DNA from: Lineus longissimus | Lineage: Eukaryota > Nemertea > Pilidiophora > Heteronemertea > Lineidae | DNA: 64,000 nucleotides | NCBI RefSeq assembly: GCF_910592395.1 | Contig: NC_088312.1 | Location: 8,244,001-8,308,000, forward strand | Direction: 5' to 3' | Part shown: positions 1 through 13,523 of the stretch, one piece after another | Numbering within the stretch: the stretch's first letter is position 1 | Layout of the letters: the number at the start of each line of letters is the position of its first letter | Position numbers and translations under genes: made by a program | Notes under the pieces: generated by a model | What the model was told of the DNA's origin: nothing | The model's input: only the letters and a program-made list of their open reading frames with translations | Databases searched by the model: none

Positions 1-1129
1 AGCCCAATTCTTCTTTTTTCCTTTTTTTTCCTTACGGGTTATCACGGGTGGTGCATGATATAAGTATCACAATAGTATTGTATGAATTGTCCATAACTCC
101 TAAGCAGGAAATAGTTTAACCCCCCCCCCCCCGGCATTCCAAGTCCAAGGAAAATATCAGCCGAAAGTAGTTTGTAATGAGGTATTTTGTTTTATTTTGT
201 TTGTCTGCCAGTGCATATAACTGCAGTGATTTTTTTAAACTTGCACTGGTAAATTTAACGGTAAACTTAAATCGCCTGCTAATACAGTTAGCTAAAATGT
301 ACAGTAAACTAACTCCCACAAGTCAAAGTCTAGACACCCACTTCACTGACCAGCACTATGAGCTATATGCACGTGAATAATTCCAACCCAAGTTGTTCAT
401 TTATGTATGGAAGCAACAAAATATCTAGACAGCCTTATGTTAACCATACATAATTGATTGAACAACTTTCCTCCCAATCAATGGCTTTAAGTGGGCAAGG
501 CACTCATCCCGCTTCACTCGTCACCTCATATAAAATTTTCATCCATTCGTTTAAATATGTATGTGAAACTAAGGTACTTTATAATTGTCTCCACATTGTA
601 CAAGCATTGTGTTAAATTATGGTGCCTCTTGATTTTAAGCAAAGTGGTAGAGTCTGTTTGAAAGAGAAGGCAACCAGTCTAGAAATCCAGTGCCAACATC
701 AAATATAACCTATGTCATCTTCTTTTGCAAACATGTGCTCTCGCTGTTCACTTTTTAGAAATGTATTTCGGTGCTAAAAAAGGCCTTGTTCATACGGAAC
801 TCCATGTATCATCTCTCTTACAGTCAAGTATGGATTTCTCTAATCTCTAATTAGCAATATCAAGATTATATCAACAGACGAGACAAATGTAAGGCTACCA
901 CTGTCAGAATTGCACCCAGACAATGACAACACCAAAGTATTACTGATAAAATGATGTTGAGTCGATATGAAATTGAATTCGTGATATATTTTGATGGGCC
1001 CTAATTCAATTGTCTGGTATCTCACTCAATGTAAACACGAGGGTAAAATCTTTATTGTATGTGATATCTGGGATAACATGTTAGACATTTCTGTTTGTTT
1101 TCTGTGCTGGTACTTTTCCGGCCATTTCC
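1..1129. other. Gene-free AT-rich stretch
   Basis: No open frame here exceeds about 80 codons, and none shows a recognisable domain, signal peptide or convincing exon with paired splice sites. Overlapping frames on opposite strands are equally long, which is what chance frames look like. The only distinct landmark is the C homopolymer at 120-132. I see no RNA gene. Confidence 0.6.
120..132. repeat. Poly-C tract (13 bp)
   Basis: A run of 13 C residues is read directly. It is one of four G/C homopolymers of 12-14 bp in the window (also 23690-23702, 24723-24736 and 27961-27972). Such runs mutate fast, and their exact length in an assembly is unreliable. Confidence 0.95.
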
Positions 1130-1215
1130 AGTATACCGGGGGCGATGAAGAATCGAACCCTCGGACCCCAGAGGCGCTGATGTTTCATCTAGGCCTCTCT
1201 GACAGCCGAGAGAGA
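1130..1215 (-). repeat. tRNA-derived SINE-like fragment
   Basis: Read on the minus strand, 1159-1150 gives GGTTCGATTC, a good match to the RNA polymerase III B box (consensus GGTTCGANNCC). About 30 bases upstream, at roughly 1199-1186, GAGGCCTAGATG resembles a worn A box. Between them lies GCGCCTCTGGGGTCC, the kind of anticodon-arm sequence seen in tRNA-derived SINEs. The fragment does not close into a full cloverleaf: the acceptor strands do not pair. It is therefore better called a SINE head or tRNA pseudogene than a working tRNA. The end points are approximate. No tail or flanking duplication was found. Confidence 0.5.
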
Positions 1216-4200
1216 AAGTTTTTTATATAGTTTTCTGCCTGACAACCAATCCTGTCACAGAACCACAAAACCAAATTACATGTATACTTGCGAACAGTCA
1301 GAAATTGGCCCAAATTTAAAGAATTTGATCAATATTTGTTTTGTTAATAAAAGATTAACCTAGCAATTGATTCTTATTACCCCTCAGTATCAGTACCATT
1401 TTCAGGATAGTAGTTTTGCTATATTGATTTCCTCACCCTAGTGTGTTGTGATCCACTTGACAAATGGACAGTGATACCAAGAGTACTCTAACCCTACTAA
1501 TGTTAGTAGTCAAGTGACTCAAGATGTGTGAGACGTTTACAGCTGTTTTTTTCAATGAATGAAAACTCAGCCAGTTGGGGTTGTCGATGGAAGGACGGGG
1601 TGCAGGAGCTTGTCATTACTGGTATCAATATTAAGAGCGAGATTAGATTACTATTTACATAACAAATTCAAACCCACCTGATTAAACTCCATCAGATATG
1701 CATAACTATCAAAGAGGAAATTTTTATGAAATTAGTAAGTACTCACACTCCCAGAGAAAAATAGATCAATGATTAAATCATCCACTGTAATATCATGAAT
1801 AAATTATTATCAATCACACAAAAAGTGATAATAAATGGAAATAGAATCAGACAATTGCGTATTTTATCAATAATCGATTCATTACAAATCTCAAAAGCAC
1901 TGGATTAAATTGTGAACATGTATTTAGTACACTGAATGTATTATATTGATTGCACTCAGTTTACATGTAACATGAGTGCACTGTAGTTGAGAACATGATG
2001 ATCAAGCAGATTGTTACTGGAAATTAGGAAAATGGTAAAAGATTCATGAAATAAAATTCATGTTCGCCCCATCAAAGAACGTGTATTGTTATGAACACAG
2101 ACATCTTTTGATGTTAGATCCCTGTAAGGTGGACCTTACTCCACCACTATTTGCCGAGCAAGTGATTGGCGTCTGTGTCTTTAAGAGAGCACAATGTAAC
2201 GGTGCTGTCTTTAAGTATTTCAGTTTTGACTTTTCACTTTCAAATTGTATTTCAATTATAGACTAGCCAACAATTGAAATTTTATCAAAACAAGCTAATT
2301 CAAATAAAATTACCAATATAACACGATATAACGAGTCTACCTTATAGTATTTCAATATCTCAGCCAAAGTATTCAATTACTCTTTAGTTAATATGAAAGT
2401 AATATTGATTTGGCCAGAAGCGATTTGATAAACAGCTACAAAGTTAATTTCAATCATCTCGCATAAATCCATAATGGAGCAACATTAATCGACTAGGATC
2501 AAAGAGCAGATACGAGACTTCATGCTCGACACTTTAAAGACAGTGTTCAACCATCACCATTTCCAAAGGCAATACAAATAGAAAACTATTTTTGATTAGA
2601 CTAGTTTACCCAATTGTTTGCTTACAGTAGCAGAGAATAGGCATGATGAAGTTTCACCAATTTATGGTCGGCACTAATGTATAGCGTGGAGTTCTTGTGT
2701 AGAACATGCCACAGAGATACTTTTAAAAGTGTACGCACAAAAAATGGGCAAATGAGTTCACATTGATATAATGCATTCTTGAACTGGCTTCTATGCGGAG
2801 GCTCGACAATAATACATGACGAGTGCGGGTTTGGTTGGTACTTCTCTGCCTTTTTCAGGAAGCAGAATAATACACTCGATTTCACCTTAAGTAGGCAAGA
2901 GTATGATTCGATTTGTGTACAGCAGTGTGCAGGCAATCTCGTGTCAACTTTAGTGAGACCAACCCTGATCAAATGAACACGAATTATGGCTGGCAGGAGC
3001 ATGAAATGTTTCAGGAAAACCACACATAAAATATTTTTGATTGCATTATGCAAGTGAAAAAGCCATTATCGCCTCTGCTTACTCCCGGGATACAACCGTA
3101 CATGTTATTATGGTGTATGCCACGTTCTTGCTGTCCAGAATGACCGGCATGTTGATGAAAAGGCAGGAGCGAGGGTCATGGACTGAACAATGTTATACGT
3201 GCCTTAATCGAGCTCAGGAAAGCAAATTAAATGCAGTTTCTTTTAGTTGTTAAATTAATGGATGTTTATTGCGATGGTATCGAACAATGACTTTATATTG
3301 CACTTTGATACAAACATTTTCATCAGCAACACAATTGGAAGTCATTGTGTATTGTTGATCACAAAGACTACCTCGATGTCAGGACTGCCTTCAGCTGACC
3401 ATCCACAATTTGGATATCCTGTTAATTAAGACTTAATAATTGAATCCCTGTCCACTGCTTTTTTCTGTCAAGACTGAAAGCGAAGGACTGTCGAAAAAAA
3501 ATCCGCAAATCCTATGAAAGTACATTCATCTTGGGAATTCTCTCCTCAAAGCCATACCAGTTCATTATAATACGCATTAGGCATAGCTGTAGGCAAAATA
3601 TCGCGTATCATGTTCGTGTATGTATAACTCCCGTCAACATCAACACATATTTATTTTTGTTTGGATATACACCCACTAACACGCCTAATATTCCTTCGGT
3701 TTATTTTCTGACGTTTCAGTGTAATTGTTAAATCATGTTAAAGGGCTAGGATGTCATAGATAGCAGATCGAACAACATATTTACGTCAAATATTGCTTGA
3801 CACTCGTTCACTGATATGGCTACTTACGTCATATTTGGCTGGACAGCCTTAGAAAAAGAAGAATCAATATATCAGTCAGCCAAACAGAGACAAAAACAAT
3901 GCCAATTAAGTAATTGATTATTTTGTATATGGCCACATTTTATCGTCAATAAAACTGAATGTGTAGCATGGCAGTCATTGTTAATTCAAACTTGTCCAAC
4001 TTCAAATAGCAGACTTGCACTCCACCCATTTCAAAGCTTAGTAATTAATTTTCCCAATCTATTTTCACGCTGAAGAGGACCATGTTGTTGATGTTGATGG
4101 AAGTTGGAGGATTGTCACCACCGGATTGAAAAGTTGGTTGCCTCCAATGTGTCTCAGTTAAAATAGCGGATTTTGAAGAGATTCAGCATTGCATTGTGCA

Positions 4201-4338
4201 ACTCTGGGGGGTTTTTTTATCACGGGTTTAAATCAGGTTAAAACACCTTAACATTTTCAGCATCATCTCAGTTGTGTATTCTTTGAGACTACCAGAATCG
4301 ATTCAAAAAGAAGCTATCCCGAAGTAAACAATCTTCTT
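1216..4338. other. Gene-free stretch, no recognisable gene
   Basis: The longest frame (minus strand, 2622-3053, 143 codons) has no recognisable domain and no typical coding bias, and a plus-strand frame overlaps it. Two local landmarks are the near-perfect palindrome at 1951-1980 and a cluster of homeodomain-type half-sites near 3897-3920. Nothing else can be supported. Confidence 0.5.
1951..1980. repeat. 30-bp near-perfect palindrome
   Basis: The outer arms TGCACTCA and TGAGTGCA pair exactly, and the centre TTACATGTAA is also self-complementary. Two base pairs in between are mismatched. It could form a small cruciform or be a dimeric protein-binding site, but nothing around it favours either. 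Confidence 0.7.
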
Positions 4339-4560
4339 TAAAAAGTTATTTCTTGGTATCGAACACAACGAGTGACAAATCCTCAGAGCAATACCCGAGG
4401 GCATGAAGACCAGTATGCTACTAAATAAAGACATGTTGCAAAAAGTTCTTGGTAGCGAACAAAACACACAAATGTGACTTTGCGGCAGTCCCAGACTCTG
4501 GCAAAACCTCAACGCAGAACCCAACGGCATGAATACAAGTATGTTTCAGAATAAAGACAT
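4339..4560. repeat. Diverged tandem duplication (about 95 and 123 bp copies)
   Basis: Copy 1 (4339-4434) and copy 2 (4438-4560) share, in order, an AAAAAGTT...TTCTTGGTA.CGAACA block, an AAA.CCTCA block, and a GGCATGAA.AC.AGTATG block followed by ATAAAGACAT. Copy 2 carries about 28 extra bases in its middle. The divergence shows an old event. On the minus strand one 75-codon frame reads through both copies, giving two related peptide segments, but it has no recognisable domain and is probably incidental. Confidence 0.65.
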
Positions 4561-5981
4561 ACATTGTCGTTTCATGATGTCTTTAATGCCGAAGATATTA
4601 GCAAAATTGAAGCGTTATCGCTGTCGCCAATGTAACAATGGGACCATGCTGCTTGCCCAGGGCGATCCATTGTCGCACGGTTCACTTTATCTCCGTGCCC
4701 ATGGCAAAAGGATGCGTTCTTACAGTCATTTTCTGGTTGACGCAGAAAAGTGGAAAAGAACTATGCATAACAGAAGAAGTCATTGTTTGGAAAATATACC
4801 TCGCCTTGGGGGAAAACATTTTGACGTAAACGACTAGCTCATCTCAATGGCAGATATCTAATTAGCAGCCTGTTTTTATGGCAAACCTAAATCTTCTTAG
4901 TTCAATAACCTATTAATAAAAAGGCAGTAACATATTTGCCATATTTGGTTGCGGTGCAGATATTTATCACATTTTCCATCATCTAGTGGTTGACAGACAA
5001 TGTGATGCTCAAGGCTGGTGTGAACTGAGGTTTCATACAAAGTTAGGAAATGGCGGAACATTAACCTTCATGCCCACAGTGAAATCATTAGATTCTGAAG
5101 ATTTACTTCCCCAAACCTAAGGTAAAATTGACGCATTTTCTGGTCTGCCATTCCTCCGAATAGTTCCACTCACCCCAGCTTTTCATTTTTGGTGTCCAAG
5201 ACGCTGACTTATAGCCAGCAAAGTGAAATTTTCCAACCTTGATGAAACACATCATATATTGCTCCAGTGCTGAGTCAATTCTGCCAAAAGGCATGGGCTT
5301 AATGGCCTGAAACTACATTTGAGGGATCGATCCCTCTCCCGTGCCTCTGACTAAGAAGCATCTTAAAACACAAAACTGTAATCGAAATTGTTTCTTTCTT
5401 TTAATATTCTCCATAAACCAAACTATTCCAATACAATTCCTGGCAGTCTTTCTCTGAGGAACTCCAAGAGAAGACATTGTCGGGTGAGTCTGGCGTCTGA
5501 GTCAATAACTTGAAAGTCATACTCACTCCAAATAGAACTCAACCAACGCCAAGAGCACTTTATGTTTTTTAATCCACTTTACCGACTGTAACTGCCTTAG
5601 GAAATGTTAACCTTTCTTCATCTGATGTTTTTGAGGTCAATGTTTCTATCAAAGGGAGGAAATGTCAAGCTATCACGAATAGTTGTTTTTTGTAAAAATA
5701 TGGTGTAGTGACATAATAGGATAAGTTTAGCGGATGAAAAGAGGGGTTTTTTTCATTCTTTTCTGGCACCTTGTTTGTTGTTTACCCTTGGCTTCTCGTG
5801 TGATAACATCTGGTGTGCATCATGATCTTGGAATCAGGGACAAGGGGACCGATGTCACAAAGCGATGACGGAAGAGCTCGATATTTGAAGAAAGCTGTCC
5901 TTCCTCCCCCTGATTTCGATTTTCTCGTAGTATGTGGTAACGTCAGTAAAATCCAAATCCAGATAAACCTTGCCTGAACAA
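4561..5981. other. Gene-free stretch
   Basis: A 102-codon plus-strand frame spans 4529-4837 and starts inside the duplication just described. It has no recognisable domain, and a second plus-strand frame overlaps it, so I do not call it a gene. The remainder shows no exon-like or RNA-like structure. Confidence 0.5.
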
Positions 5982-6152
5982 CCTATAGTGTTACATCAGG
6001 CAGATACACAGCCATGACCGAACATCCACTGTGATACATCAGTCAAATACACATCCCATAGTGTTGCATCAGTCAAGTGTACAGCCATGGCTAACACTCC
6101 ATTGCATATAGCCATGTCTTAACACCTCATATGATACCTCCGTCACCACCTA
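5982..6152. repeat. Degenerate tandem repeat, about 35-45 bp period
   Basis: Phrases such as ATACATCAGTCAAATACACA, TGTTGCATCAGTCAAGTGTA and ACAGCCATG recur three to four times with substitutions and small indels. The register is irregular, so this is an old minisatellite. There is no coding potential. Confidence 0.6.
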
Positions 6153-9100
6153 GTTCATTTCCAATACACTTGGCAGCCTGATGTAAATATGATGATAATA
6201 AATAACTTTTCAGACAACAAATGTCATTTGTTATGTTGGTGGCGGTGATTATGATGGTCACGCGATAACGTGTTACTTCTCAGCGATCCAATATCCTGTC
6301 GATTACAGGCCAGGTATGCTCCAGAAAGACATTCAGTGGTGCTATGATATGTTAAGGTTTTGCGTTGGTATGTTCAGTGAAATTGCTATCCGGGATGGCA
6401 ATGTGAATCTTGCCCTGTATCTCAGAAGACAGGGCTGGCAATGCAGGGTGGGGGTACTATAACCTTCTACCAGTTAAATTTACAGCTATACACATCTCAC
6501 TTTAACGCAAAATAGGCTTTGAACGTATAAGTTAGTGTGGCACTCCACTAAACCTCCAATGCCTGGTTTATCAATATTTGATGCATGAGTGTAGCGAACG
6601 TATTAAGGCATGAAGTGTGTAAGCATAATAGATTGATTTGGAAACTTGAGACTGAGACTATTTGGCGAAAAGAATTCTTCTTAGGTCTAGTGTCATCAGG
6701 GACATGTCAACTTCTCTTTTTCTATGATGGTGGTGCCAAACAAATGTATTGTCTAAAGTTGTGCTACATGTGCCTTTAGTACTGTATCAAGATCATAGAC
6801 TTCATTATAGCCTTGGAAAGTGAAAACGACTGAGATTGTTCAATTGCTGTGAATGTAACTCACTTTAAAGGGAGCAAAAGGGGTGTCTGTCTGTTACTCG
6901 CATATAAAACGGACAGACTGAGTGAGATCGTAGCACCTGTTTGTGTGTGTAATCATGAAATCACTTTAAATGAAGCGAGACATCGTTGCTGTTTTTGTTC
7001 TGGAACCTAATACATCATGGCTTCCACTATGGCTTTTGACTGTCAGAATGTTATTGATGGATTATAATTTTTGTTTGCGGCAAACCATCCAAAGACGGGC
7101 TTTCTTCCCTCAGGTGACTACTATTTATTTGTTAGCTTATTAAATCGATGTCTCCCACCGGATTACAGCAAATGTGAGCTGCTGCATTAACAGCGGTGGT
7201 CACTCCATTGGATCTGCACACTGGAAACATCAATGAAATTAAGACAATCCATCTGTTTAGGAACGCAACTCGTACGAGTATGTAAATGGTGGTGAAGTGA
7301 ATTTCAGTGCTTAAAGAATAAATTCTGACCCCTCCTTACTTCGAGTTCCCAATGTTCTAGTGTATCATTATTCTGGAGGCAAATTACATGTAGCCACTTA
7401 GCGATGTCTGTGTACCCCGAAGAATTATAATTATAGAGATCCCTGTGTCGTTTGCTTGCACATCTGCACGCCTAGAGCACCGCCCATCAGTCCAACGACC
7501 CTAGTCAGGGAAGCACCTCACTGATTGTGTTGTTTCCTTCAGCTATAAGATGGCCTGATCTTGTTGACTGTGTGACAACACGATTAATCTAGATGATTAG
7601 CGGAATGGTTAAGCTACGGATTGGAAAATTGGCTAAAAAAGCACAGAATAAGATCTAACCGGCTTCCATACAGATGCCGGCAGAGAAGCCGTGCCCGTAA
7701 TTAGATTGTGCAGAACCGTTTGTGCAGTGAACATTGGTCGGTGACACCTCTAGGCAAAATTATGATGGAAAAGGCATTCACAGCCTCAACCTGGTTAGTA
7801 GAGAAAGCCAAATTTGCTTAACTTGCAATTACTTCGCGTGGAAAGCTTTGGGTAACAGTGTGTGGGCTAGCGGCAATTGCTGAAGACGTGGGTTCTTTGA
7901 TTCAAAAGGTTTCTTTTCTGCAAAACCGGAGACAAGATACAGGAGAAAACGTGCCACAATAATCGATTGAAGTGTACACTGCTTCACACATCAAACACTA
8001 ATAGAAAACGCCCACAACGTGCCACTTGGGACCGCCAGTGCAGTGACCTGCCCTGTTTTTCGACTTTTGTCAATTACCTTGACAAAATACTATATATCAC
8101 TTACCGTCATACCATGAAAGACAATACATGCATTCCCAAGTTCACTATCATGCCATTTTTGTTCATGTAATTAACTGACAAAGCAGCTATCAACACGCAA
8201 TGTACATTGTACCGCGCCTTGGATTTTCGTTCAATTAGAAATCTCATCAGATTATTTTTCAAAAGGGATGCTTAGGGTCAGGTGGTTCCCATTCCCTGTA
8301 CTTATTTTTATTAGTCTGGTGTTAGTGAGGAAACCCTTGACGTGACAATTACTATTGTGCAGGGAGTTGTGGTGCTGACTACCATTAACTTAAAAAATGG
8401 TTCTTTTCCGTTGCGACATGAGACGATACTCTACACCAGAATCCCTACACCAGGTGTACATGTATCGTGGTTTGTGTCAACACCAATAACATGGACATCT
8501 ACTATATATTCTTTCCATGCTTTCCGACCAGAAAGAAAATGCCACAAGGTGATTGCGGCTCCTAATCTGATTTAATGGAAGAAGCTTCTTATTACACTGT
8601 GGTGGCCGTTGACATTTTAGGCTATTACAATGTCTGTGATACTATTTGGCATACCTGGGAATGGAAATTTTGGAGAAAAAGTCGTGTTTAAGAACACTTT
8701 TTTTCTTGCTTGTGCGTAACCAATAAGTTTTTTCAAGTGCTCTTAAGTGCTAAGATCATTTCATTACTGAAATAGAAGAAAAAGCTGTCGGCCTGTTGAT
8801 TTCAATAGTTTTGATCTTGTGCAAATGTCACGACTTCTGTCTGTGACGACCGGAGGGAGGAGTAGTTTGAAATTGATACTGCAAATCCTTTTCATCTTCT
8901 TCTGTTTAGTTTCGACCTAATAGGTGGATCTACTATGTAGGTACCGAAAGGCAATTGGTCATCATCCCATCTTGTTATCATTTACGCATAACAGCCAATT
9001 TGTCTTCAAATGTTTAGCATTGTGATACTTCCAGTCGTTGACAGAAGCATGAATTCTACACCTTTTGTGCCACACTCTGTGTAATTTGTAGTTTGGCTAT

Positions 9101-9270
9101 TCTGTTTCATCTAAAATACCATTAGCAGCTAAGATGCCACGTTCCCCCCGAAGATAACAACCATTATGTGGACAAGTAGATTTTTCTGTATCAGGCCGGG
9201 CAGTCTCGGCGAGCGTACCCTAATTCAATCACGAAGGAGATTTCTTCCCGTTCTGCTTATACGAATCTTT
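6153..9270. other. Gene-free stretch
   Basis: Frames are at most about 80 codons, with no recognisable product on either strand. No tRNA, SINE or transposon end was recognised. Confidence 0.5.
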
Positions 9271-9385
9271 AGGTTACATGGTAGGGACACGTGAATGAAG
9301 GAGTCTGTAGCTTACATGGCAGGCTGGTGCTGTTGAGGACTGATGGCAGACTGGTGCTTATGCTAATCTGAAACTTATATGGTTG
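9271..9385. repeat. Imperfect short tandem repeat
   Basis: Related phrases GGTTACATGGTAGGG, GCTTACATGGCAGGCTGGTG and ATGGCAGACTGGTGCTTA follow one another at 30-40 base intervals. The copies are too worn to define a clean unit. Confidence 0.4.
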
Positions 9386-12300
9386 GACCGTAGTAAACAG
9401 TATGCAGCTTAATACATGATCATGACAGGCTCGTTTCTGTAGGTAGTCGGTTATCATATGGGCTCAGAATAGTTGATCGGTTGACAACTCAAAATAAGTG
9501 GATTTTTTTGTTGCTATTTAGCTCTTTCACTGTCTTATTGATGCTTGAGGCAATGAGATATCGTGATATATCTAGTTTATATCTCTTCTTCTCTATTGTC
9601 TTCTTGTCACAATATGCCTATGGCAAATATTTAAGTTGATACATTTCTTTGTAATCGTATCAATAAGAAATACGTTTTGACAGGATACAATGATATGGCG
9701 CAAACACAAATAATACAACCGTTTTTGCCTTTGATATAGAATAATTAATGGAGACCGATTTCAAGGCTTTTCCAATATCATGTAACAATATTATCTTTTT
9801 GTTTATTTTCGAGGCTGATTCCAGCCACATTATTATCAATTCTTCCACTATGATTGCACAGTCCACTAAACAGACATATAACCAAGATTTATGAGACAGA
9901 AAATGAAATGGATTCGTATGACAAAGGAGAGAGTTGGGACAGTGTCATTTGTCAGTTTTATGTTTCAGCGATGGGCCCTTGTATGTATTATACTGGTATG
10001 TTGCAACGTTATGTTGTTTATTCTATTTCCGCAATAACCGTCTTTCTGTTCGCAGACCCTGGTGGCAAAGGCTTAGAAATTGAAAAATCATGATATACCT
10101 GCACCTCGAAATGTCAAGTATCGACTGTTTCATCGGTATTGCCTAGATTTTTCATTGTCCTCGTTGTTATTAGATAAGATGTTGGCATAAAAACTATATT
10201 ACAGATAATTCACTCGAAGGACACCAACTCCAGATACTACAGTTGTCAAATTTGACCAAATCTTAACTGATTGGAAAGCGTGCTGGTTGGCGTTACTATT
10301 GGAGTAAGAAAGCCATGACCTTGACCTGTTTCAGTTGGCAGGGCATCTATCGATTGGCGAATACTGCTAACTAAATCAGAAAACAGATGAGTAGCCACCT
10401 GCCGATTCATTGACTGAACGGATGCCTATATACTATATAGGCCACCTGTTGATCACAACCTTGGTAATAAGGGCCATAGATTGGAGAGGCAAAACACGAC
10501 GCTTATTTCAGTACAGTACAGTTTTAGTACAAAAATATGCCAAAAAGAAAATGGCTTGGAAGGAGGTTATGTTGTAGTCCGAATACATGATATATTCATA
10601 AAATACGCTTTTAGCAATTTACTATTGGGGCTGTAATCATGGCATGAGAAAAAATACTGACAATTTAGAATAATATTGAGGTCTATGTTGGTTCCTTCAT
10701 TTGTTGCAATCGTTACAGATATATTTGAGAAAAACTATCAAAATCTTAAGAAACTTTCCAAGGTCAGATGTTCCAGCGCATTTATTCACGTATTATGAAA
10801 CGGCAACCTGATTAGAATTCACTCAAAGGGAAAAAATGATGTCACTTCTTTATCCATCTGTTCATTGATTGTTCACGACAGCGCCGCGAGACATCCTCAG
10901 CAACAACGAAAAAAACGTGTGTCAGTGTTTTAAAACTGAAACATTGGTTTTTGACGGATCAACCTTGTCGAAAGACAGATGCATATCGATCAGACTGTGC
11001 TTTTCACAAACGATGGCAATCGAAAACGGATGTTTGATTTTGGAATGTGTTGAAACTGAAAGCTTTAATTAGAGAACATGGAGAATGAAAATCCGGTCTA
11101 GATTTATTTCAGTAGGAATCTGTGTCATTTTCTGTCTTTAATTAATCAAGTGAAACCATAATTTGCGAAATCTTTGTGGAATGCGTAATGGTTTGTGGAA
11201 TCCATGAAACCTTCTCGAAGTTGTTCGTACACAAAAATTAATCATTGATAACTTTTTGATTCCGATATTTGAGTGAGCTTATGAGATTGGACTTAACTGG
11301 ATTTTCAATTCCTCATTTCGGATTATGTTTTCTGTTGAAAACATGTAAATAGCGGAATTTGCAGTTACTAGTTTTTCTAAATGAGCCGTACATCGATTAA
11401 ATGATCAACACAATATGGCACCAAGGCAATGTTAATCATAGTACCACTCAGTGAGCGCCTTGGTCTGGCTTTCAAGAAAACTGCAGGACCGTGCTTCACA
11501 AAGACACGGCATAATATTCTCACCTTGTCAATATTGCATTCCAACATCTTAGTTGCAATCCTATAGCCTCAAGCGGAAGACAAAGGCAAAGAGAATAATA
11601 CATGAATCTGGTATGGAAGGTGTGTGTCAATAAACAGGCATGTTGGTCACATGGAACCCATGAGATTCTTGAGGACCCCGGTGGCGATTCGATAACACGA
11701 GATCTAACGGCAATTTAGAATAGAGGAAGATAAGTAGAACAGAAAGATGTCCTGGTGGTACTGTTTGAATGAAAATGAAACCTATGCTCATCAGATTGTG
11801 ATATCTAACCTTACTACTGTTCTTGAGAATGATCCGGATCAAAAGTGACCCATTGGCAGTTTTTGTTGAAAATTACTTCCTCAGGGCCGTGTTTTCGGAC
11901 ATGTATTAATCTAGGTCAAGTCTTGTTATCCTGTAAAACTGAAGAAATAATGCCAAGGAATTAATGTGCACGACATACCAAATACCAGACGATCGGACAT
12001 ACTGATGAAATATACATGCATGTCCCGATATCGTGCTGCATCTTAGCTGCCCTAATGGACCAGCAAGTGGTACTTCACCTTTAAAGGAGATGTCGACAAT
12101 ATTGATACCCACGGCAGTATGGCTGAGCATCACTTGACTGCACATGGATTGAATGTCACCGGTGTGGAGGACTTGGAAATGACATGGAATACTTCGGGTA
12201 CACTGAATAGGGCCAGCTAGCTATAATGCCAACTAGAAATGCCATGTGGAAATAAAATGAAAAGTGAGAATTACATCTCCAGAGAAAAGCCATATTTTTC

Positions 12301-13450
12301 TCCCAGAAAATCAACTCGTCTGCACAAATTAAGCATGTGTGGAAGTAAAAATATATGTCCTCCTGGAAAAATGTCGGGCGCTATTGTCTTCTGAAGAATT
12401 ATTGTATTTATTTGAAAGACTCTGGTTCTATTGCGGCCATTACAGCCAATAACTCAGAGATTAAAGCGCATAGAATCTATTGTTTCCCATGCATTCTATC
12501 CTTTGGGACATTTCAAACTTTTACGCACGCCGGTTCTGCTTACACGAAACGTCCGACAGGATATTTGAAATCGACTTTTCGAGGCCTTTGTCCCGTTGTT
12601 TGGTAGTTTCTCTAAACTTGGACGTTTTATGAGAAAGTGTTTGGGTGGAGGCATCCCCATGATCCCTGTTTGTAGAAAAAAATAAGTGGTTATGTAGTCC
12701 TCCTAGGTCATATGACTGATGAAAGTTAGATATTACACACTCACTCGTACGTTTTCGATTTGATCACCTAGGGGTTGTCTCGTTGTTATTCTTTGGTCTT
12801 CTAATTAAGTACGGACGAGTACAACCAGACCAAGACGGCTCTCCTCGTGAGTCAACAGGTGTGCAAGGGATAGTAGTCCTAGGGCTGATAGTCCGTATAA
12901 CAATAGCCCGCATTGCTAAATGTTTTGGTTAGGGTTAGCGGTACAATAGATCATGCTGCTTAATTGATCAAATACAATGCTACCGGACTATGACTCCAGG
13001 GGGACTATATCCGCTGTCACACCGGTCATAACTGTCCTGTGTCACAGCAAAAACGAATAAGAAGTTATTAGGAGCATGTTTCAACCCTTATCATTTCAAC
13101 ACTACAACATCCTTGCCTCATTGTGATCAACTTCCATGAACCTATGTGTCATTTCACCACCAGAGCCCCTTTTCCGTTTCCTTATATCCCCTGTTATCGC
13201 CCAGCTCCGTGCGGGGTCTTTGTGAATGATATCGGTTTCTTGCCAATCATTTCCTGAGTAAGACACCATTATGCTTCCTACAGTGCGTCTAGTTGCTAAA
13301 GGCTGTTCACAACGATTGGCTCCAGGGCACAGATACATAAGCGATAGGTTATAGCAATTATGAAAATCCCAAAAACTAGGGCCTTGAATTCTCAATTGAC
13401 TCGGCTGAACCTCAGTCACATTTCTGACCATTTTCAGACTTACAATCTTT
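9386..13450. other. Gene-free stretch
   Basis: The longest frame is a 109-codon one on the minus strand (13102-13431). It has no recognisable domain and is not flanked by a convincing gene structure. Nothing else was recognised. Confidence 0.5.
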
Positions 13451-13523
13451 AATTATCTAAAGTATATTTTGTGGATTACTATATCAAAAAATTATCTCTT
13501 GCATATTTTGTGGATTGCTGTAA
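13451..13523. repeat. Two-copy tandem duplication (39-bp spacing)
   Basis: 13451-13484 and 13490-13523 align over 34 bases. Both begin AATTATCT and share a TATTTTGTGGATT core, with a few substitutions. It is a simple local duplication. Confidence 0.75.

Noticed and set aside
2622-3053. 143-codon minus-strand frame
   Set aside because: Low-information composition, and an overlapping opposite-strand frame of similar quality.
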